Positions 50,561 through 53,220 of a DNA stretch of 53,220 nt are shown here, in pieces. Both the position numbers and the translations under genes were made by a program. The stretch lies in NCBI GenBank assembly GCA_002633005.1, contig NMRA01000022.1, forward strand, positions 760,987-814,206, read 5' to 3'. The stretch's first letter is position 1. The number at the start of each line of letters is the position of its first letter. Below the pieces are notes generated by a model, which was given only the letters and a program-made list of their open reading frames with translations, did no database searches and was not told the DNA's origin. Source of the DNA: Phoronis australis (Eukaryota > Phoronida > Phoronidae).

Positions 50561-50566
50561 TTTATT
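50561..50566 (-). terminator. Possible XRCC3 polyadenylation signal
   Basis: TTTATT on the plus strand is AATAAA on the minus strand, about 590 bases after the XRCC3 stop. It is the first canonical signal I noticed downstream. This is weak evidence on its own. Confidence 0.25.
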
Positions 50567-51154
50567 CAACAATTGTGAAGACCAAAATTCATGAAAAGAT
50601 TGCAGGATGAGTTCTGTTGACATGAGACGCTAAAAAATTGAAGCTAGTGTGATCAAGTGCTAAACTTGTAATGCACATCAATATCTTGATAATCTTGCCT
50701 TTTTGCAAATCTTTTGCCAGCTTGCAACTGAAAGCATGACTGCCGTGGCGATTCCTAAAATCGCGTACACCTTTACACAGTACACAGGAGGGGATTCTCT
50801 TGCAACAGGGCGGGATAGGTCTCAGCTCAAGCAGATAAATTTTGTTTTTGTTTGCAGGTAAAACATTCTTCAGCTAATTTCATTGATTGATACAGTTGTT
50901 TTCAAGAATTGTGCATGGGAGAGTGGGGGTTTTTAGGGCAACAAGCCCTCCCTAATCTAAAAACACTACTCCCCCTGCTTAACAACCATGATACTATTGG
51001 TGTTGACTTGAGTAAGTTCTCTGTAATTTGCTATCTACTTGAATATCCATGTTTTCTACTGCTAGTGCTAAGGTTTGCGTTGGACTGGCCATCAACTTCT
51101 TGGAGGCACAGTTTGTTTCTATGAGCACCATAGATCCTCTGGGTACATTGTGTC

Positions 51155-52147
51155 CTAGTCAATGCCCTTTACCCCCTCAGGGTCAATTATGAAACGGCAC
51201 CCCGACTTCGCCAGGTAAGGTGAGAATGCCACCTCCATCCTCCTCACTACTACAGTCAGCCTGTCCATCACTCTCCCCGCCAAGTCCTCTTGATGAATGG
51301 GCACCTCCTGCCGTGTTCTCACCATTATTAGGCGAGTGGTCACCGAGTTTGCCCAGGACAGCCCTAGCGAAGGCACAAGATCGTTACCCGGCTGACCTGA
51401 TATGTTGCCCGTCACCTGATTGACACAGATGACTATTGCGCCATACTTCCAACTGAGACTATGAAGGACTTTACTGAGCTTGGCTAGTTTCTGTGTGCGG
51501 TCCACAGTCTCTGACATTCCTCCAACACGAAACAAGGCAGCAACTGAGTCTATAATGATTAGTTTAATGCGACCGGTGCGCAGCAATACAGGTAATCGAT
51601 TTTCAACGCAATCCACGAGGCTGTCTTTATCAGCTATGTGTTGTATGTAAACCTTGTCGCTAAACTTCTGTGAAAACAATTGAGGTCTGTTTCTGATCAT
51701 CTGGTACAGTCTTTTGTCCGAAAAACTGCCCTCGGTGCAAAGGTAAGCTGCCCCAGAGTCCAAACCCCCTCGTTCAATTGGTAGCTGGACACACAGCGAT
51801 AACTGAAGGCAAAGCTGGGTTTTACCACTGCCACTCTCTCCGGACACTTCAGTGATGCCATGAGCAAACAGTCCACCTCTGAGGAACTTGTTCAGCACAT
51901 TACACCCCGTAGTCACTCGAGAGGTTGGGCGATTAAGGCACTCCAAGGCTGTTGGATACTGTGTTCCATAAACAGAGGCAGACAGTGCTCTCTGGAGGAC
52001 TTCGATGTCAGTTGGCTTGAGTTTGGTCTCTCTTTCCAGGTCAGAAACTGAGGAACCCAAGATTTTATCATAGTCATTGAGTTTTATCTTAGCGATACGT
52101 ATTGCATTTAGGATTCTTGGGTTGATGTTCAAATGATCCACCTCCAT
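51155..52147 (-). CDS. XRCC3: DNA repair protein XRCC3 (RAD51 paralogue), intronless
   Basis: RecA/RAD51-family ATPase that, with RAD51C (CX3 complex), acts in homologous recombination and Holliday junction handling in the nucleus. The 330-residue protein is close to the human length (346). It starts MEVDHLNINPRILNAIRIAK, like vertebrate XRCC3 N-termini (LNPRI..AI..AK). Walker A is GESGSGKT at 103-110, preceded by LRGGLFAHGITEVSG. Other family blocks are LCTEGSFSDKRL (136-147), HIADKDSLVDCVENRLPVLL (170-189), Walker B LIIIDSVAALFR (196-207), VNQVTGNIS (242-250) and LGLSWANSVTTRL (261-273). The start is secure: context ACCATGG, with an in-frame TAA two codons upstream. The gene has no intron, whereas vertebrate XRCC3 is split. 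It is intact, so probably not a dead retrocopy. An upstream reading frame ends 25 bases before it. Confidence 0.97.
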   Translation of the reverse strand: MEVDHLNINPRILNAIRIAKIKLNDYDKILGSSVSDLERETKLKPTDIEVLQRALSASVYGTQYPTALECLNRPTSRVTTGCNVLNKFLRGGLFAHGITEVSGESGSGKTQLCLQLSLCVQLPIERGGLDSGAAYLCTEGSFSDKRLYQMIRNRPQLFSQKFSDKVYIQHIADKDSLVDCVENRLPVLLRTGRIKLIIIDSVAALFRVGGMSETVDRTQKLAKLSKVLHSLSWKYGAIVICVNQVTGNISGQPGNDLVPSLGLSWANSVTTRLIMVRTRQEVPIHQEDLAGRVMDRLTVVVRRMEVAFSPYLAKSGCRFIIDPEGVKGID

Positions 52148-52172
52148 GGTTTATAACTTCCAAGCAATACGT

Positions 52173-52248
52173 TCACTTGTTGCCCACCTTGGGAATCTTT
52201 AAAAGGTAATGTTGGATCCTGCCATCTGGGTCTTTGCCAGTCACCCAC
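52173..52248 (-). CDS. Possible terminal exon of an unrecognised upstream gene
   Basis: After a good acceptor (ATATATTTTTCAG, 52249-52261) a frame reads WVTGKDPDGRIQHYLLKIPK, then VGNK and a TGA stop at 52173-52175. It would continue a codon split after two bases in the previous exon. The composition is protein-like, but I do not recognise the family, and another frame is also open here, so openness is weak support. The stop lies 25 bases before the XRCC3 ATG with no convincing acceptor between. Either this exon is the end of a separate protein followed by XRCC3 on the same RNA (a bicistronic arrangement), or the stretch is simply the XRCC3 5' UTR. Confidence 0.4.
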
Positions 52249-53220
52249 CTGAAAAATATATATGTTACAGTGCATGAGTAATTTCAAAGTGCACACTTAA
52301 TGTTAGAATTTTAACACTTAAGTAAAAAAAGCCATCATCATAATGATAATAAAAAGATAATTATGTATTTTTAATAATTTAAATATTTTGCAATAAACAT
52401 CAGAAAACATTACCCCAACACTTACTCAAGGAGTAGCCAAGACAGGATGTCATGCATTGAGTAGCTTCAACATTATGGCTAAGTAAGATCATAGAAAAAT
52501 GTCCAAATTTGGGTAACTTTGGAACATCAATCTCAGAAATACCGTAACTGATAGGGTATAAATGAAAATTTGCGATACTATGCGTTACGCACTGTTCTCC
52601 AACTCATTGTTTTTAAAATCTCATTTTAGCATGAGGAGCTATCAAAAAAAAATTATATGATTTTATGAAAAAATATTAAGTTGCATAAAAGGAAAAGTGT
52701 TTTTGAGATCTCATCTTCAACATTTATACCAAATTATGTCATTGATACCGTTATCAATGTACTTTTATTTTTTTGTTAAATTTTACAAACAGGCAAGGTC
52801 ACGTGCCTCAGTTATAACTGACTGGCAAGAAGTCAAGTGAAATCAAATTCAACAGCCTTCCTACATTTAGAAAAGATCAAGTTTAAACAAGTTACAAGAG
52901 CAACGCAGAGCGTTGAAATGCGCCCACAATTGCACCGTATGCGGTATCCTTCTAGGGTTGTTTATTGGTACCATAAAGTGGCCAGTAGAGGGCATATATG
53001 TAGTATGTTGTACTTTGCAAAATGGAAAGGCATGGTCATTGTCTCCTCAATAGGCTAGGTTTCAAAATGTGAGTGATCTTCATAATACAAGCACATCCTA
53101 TGCATCAGTTGCTTAAAGCACCACAGAAACATAGAATTAAAAACAAATTTACCAACATACGAGATTAGCACAGCATTAGAATGCCAGAAACAAATTTCTA
53201 CTTGGAACTTTTCCTTCATA
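52249..53220 (-). other. Intron or upstream region of the XRCC3 transcript
   Basis: Begins at the acceptor used by the exon at 52248 and runs off the right edge. It is AT-rich and includes a repeat-like segment near 52895-53060. No exon was recognised. Confidence 0.55.
52895..53060. repeat. Repeat-like segment with CAACGC-AGA-GCGTTG palindrome
   Basis: A perfect 6-bp-arm hairpin at 52901-52915 opens a CpG-bearing segment that contains GAAATGCGCCCAC and, near 52979, GGCCAGTAGAGGGCAT. The latter box resembles the GCCACTAGG(G/T)GGC boxes of the modular repeat at the left end. Extent and class are uncertain. Confidence 0.4.

Larger units (their letters stand above)
41090..51154. other. Intergenic region, CpG-rich to about 48.5 kb
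   Basis: No gene was recognised on either strand. CpG sites are frequent from 41 to about 48.5 kb and thin out towards XRCC3. It contains hAT-like miniature elements (43263-43494, 44567-44649, about 48349-48413), an irregular TGGCG repeat (43904-44049), a modular repeat (about 47520-48030), a short (GT)n at about 46395-46411, and two undetermined bases next to poly-G runs (44619, 48391). Confidence 0.6.

Noticed and set aside
51220-51423. Plus-strand open frame inside XRCC3
   Set aside because: Antisense shadow of the XRCC3 coding sequence.

Overview
The window looks like nuclear DNA of an invertebrate animal: AT-rich, mostly non-coding, with split genes that have GT..AG introns, animal-type interspersed repeats and no operon-like gene packing. 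The best-supported content is (1) the 5' (extracellular) part of a fibroblast growth factor receptor (FGFR) gene on the minus strand, and (2) a complete intronless XRCC3 (RAD51 paralogue) gene, also on the minus strand. The repeat style (modular repeats with hairpin ends, hAT-like miniature elements starting CAGNGGCGGATC) and the FGFR form suggest a marine bilaterian, perhaps a non-vertebrate deuterostome such as a hemichordate. This placement is inference. No bacterial, phage or viral gene was recognised.

Layout, read on the minus strand from right to left. At 52173-52248 is a possible last coding exon of an unrecognised upstream gene. Its stop lies only 25 bases before the XRCC3 start (52147), with no clear splice acceptor between them. 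XRCC3 fills 51155-52147. From about 48.5 down to 40.8 kb is a CpG-rich, gene-free stretch with small DNA-transposon-like elements and a modular repeat. At about 40.8 kb CpG frequency drops sharply. The region 40.8-41.1 kb is locally GC-rich and is a plausible FGFR promoter or first-exon zone. From there to the left edge the sequence is CpG-poor, as expected for a methylated transcribed gene body. The FGFR exons inside it are: signal peptide (22805-22917, start codon at 22895), Ig domain I (9405-9552 and 8870-8994), a weak candidate acid-box exon (4097-4207), Ig domain II (3476-3633 and 2594-2717) and Ig domain III (1790-1980 and 1144-1282). All intron phases fit. The transmembrane and tyrosine kinase exons must lie beyond the left edge.

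The introns are long (13 kb between signal peptide and Ig I; about 18 kb or more in the 5' UTR intron if the first exon is near 41 kb). They hold several short tandem duplications, a 12-copy 21-bp array, a likely retroelement insertion with a (TAAA)n tail, and CpG-rich or CCAAT-bearing patches that may be regulatory. I did not find a new multi-gene system. The most notable items are the shared-exon arrangement at XRCC3, the CpG boundary, the overlapping upstream ORF at the FGFR start, and the candidate acid-box exon.
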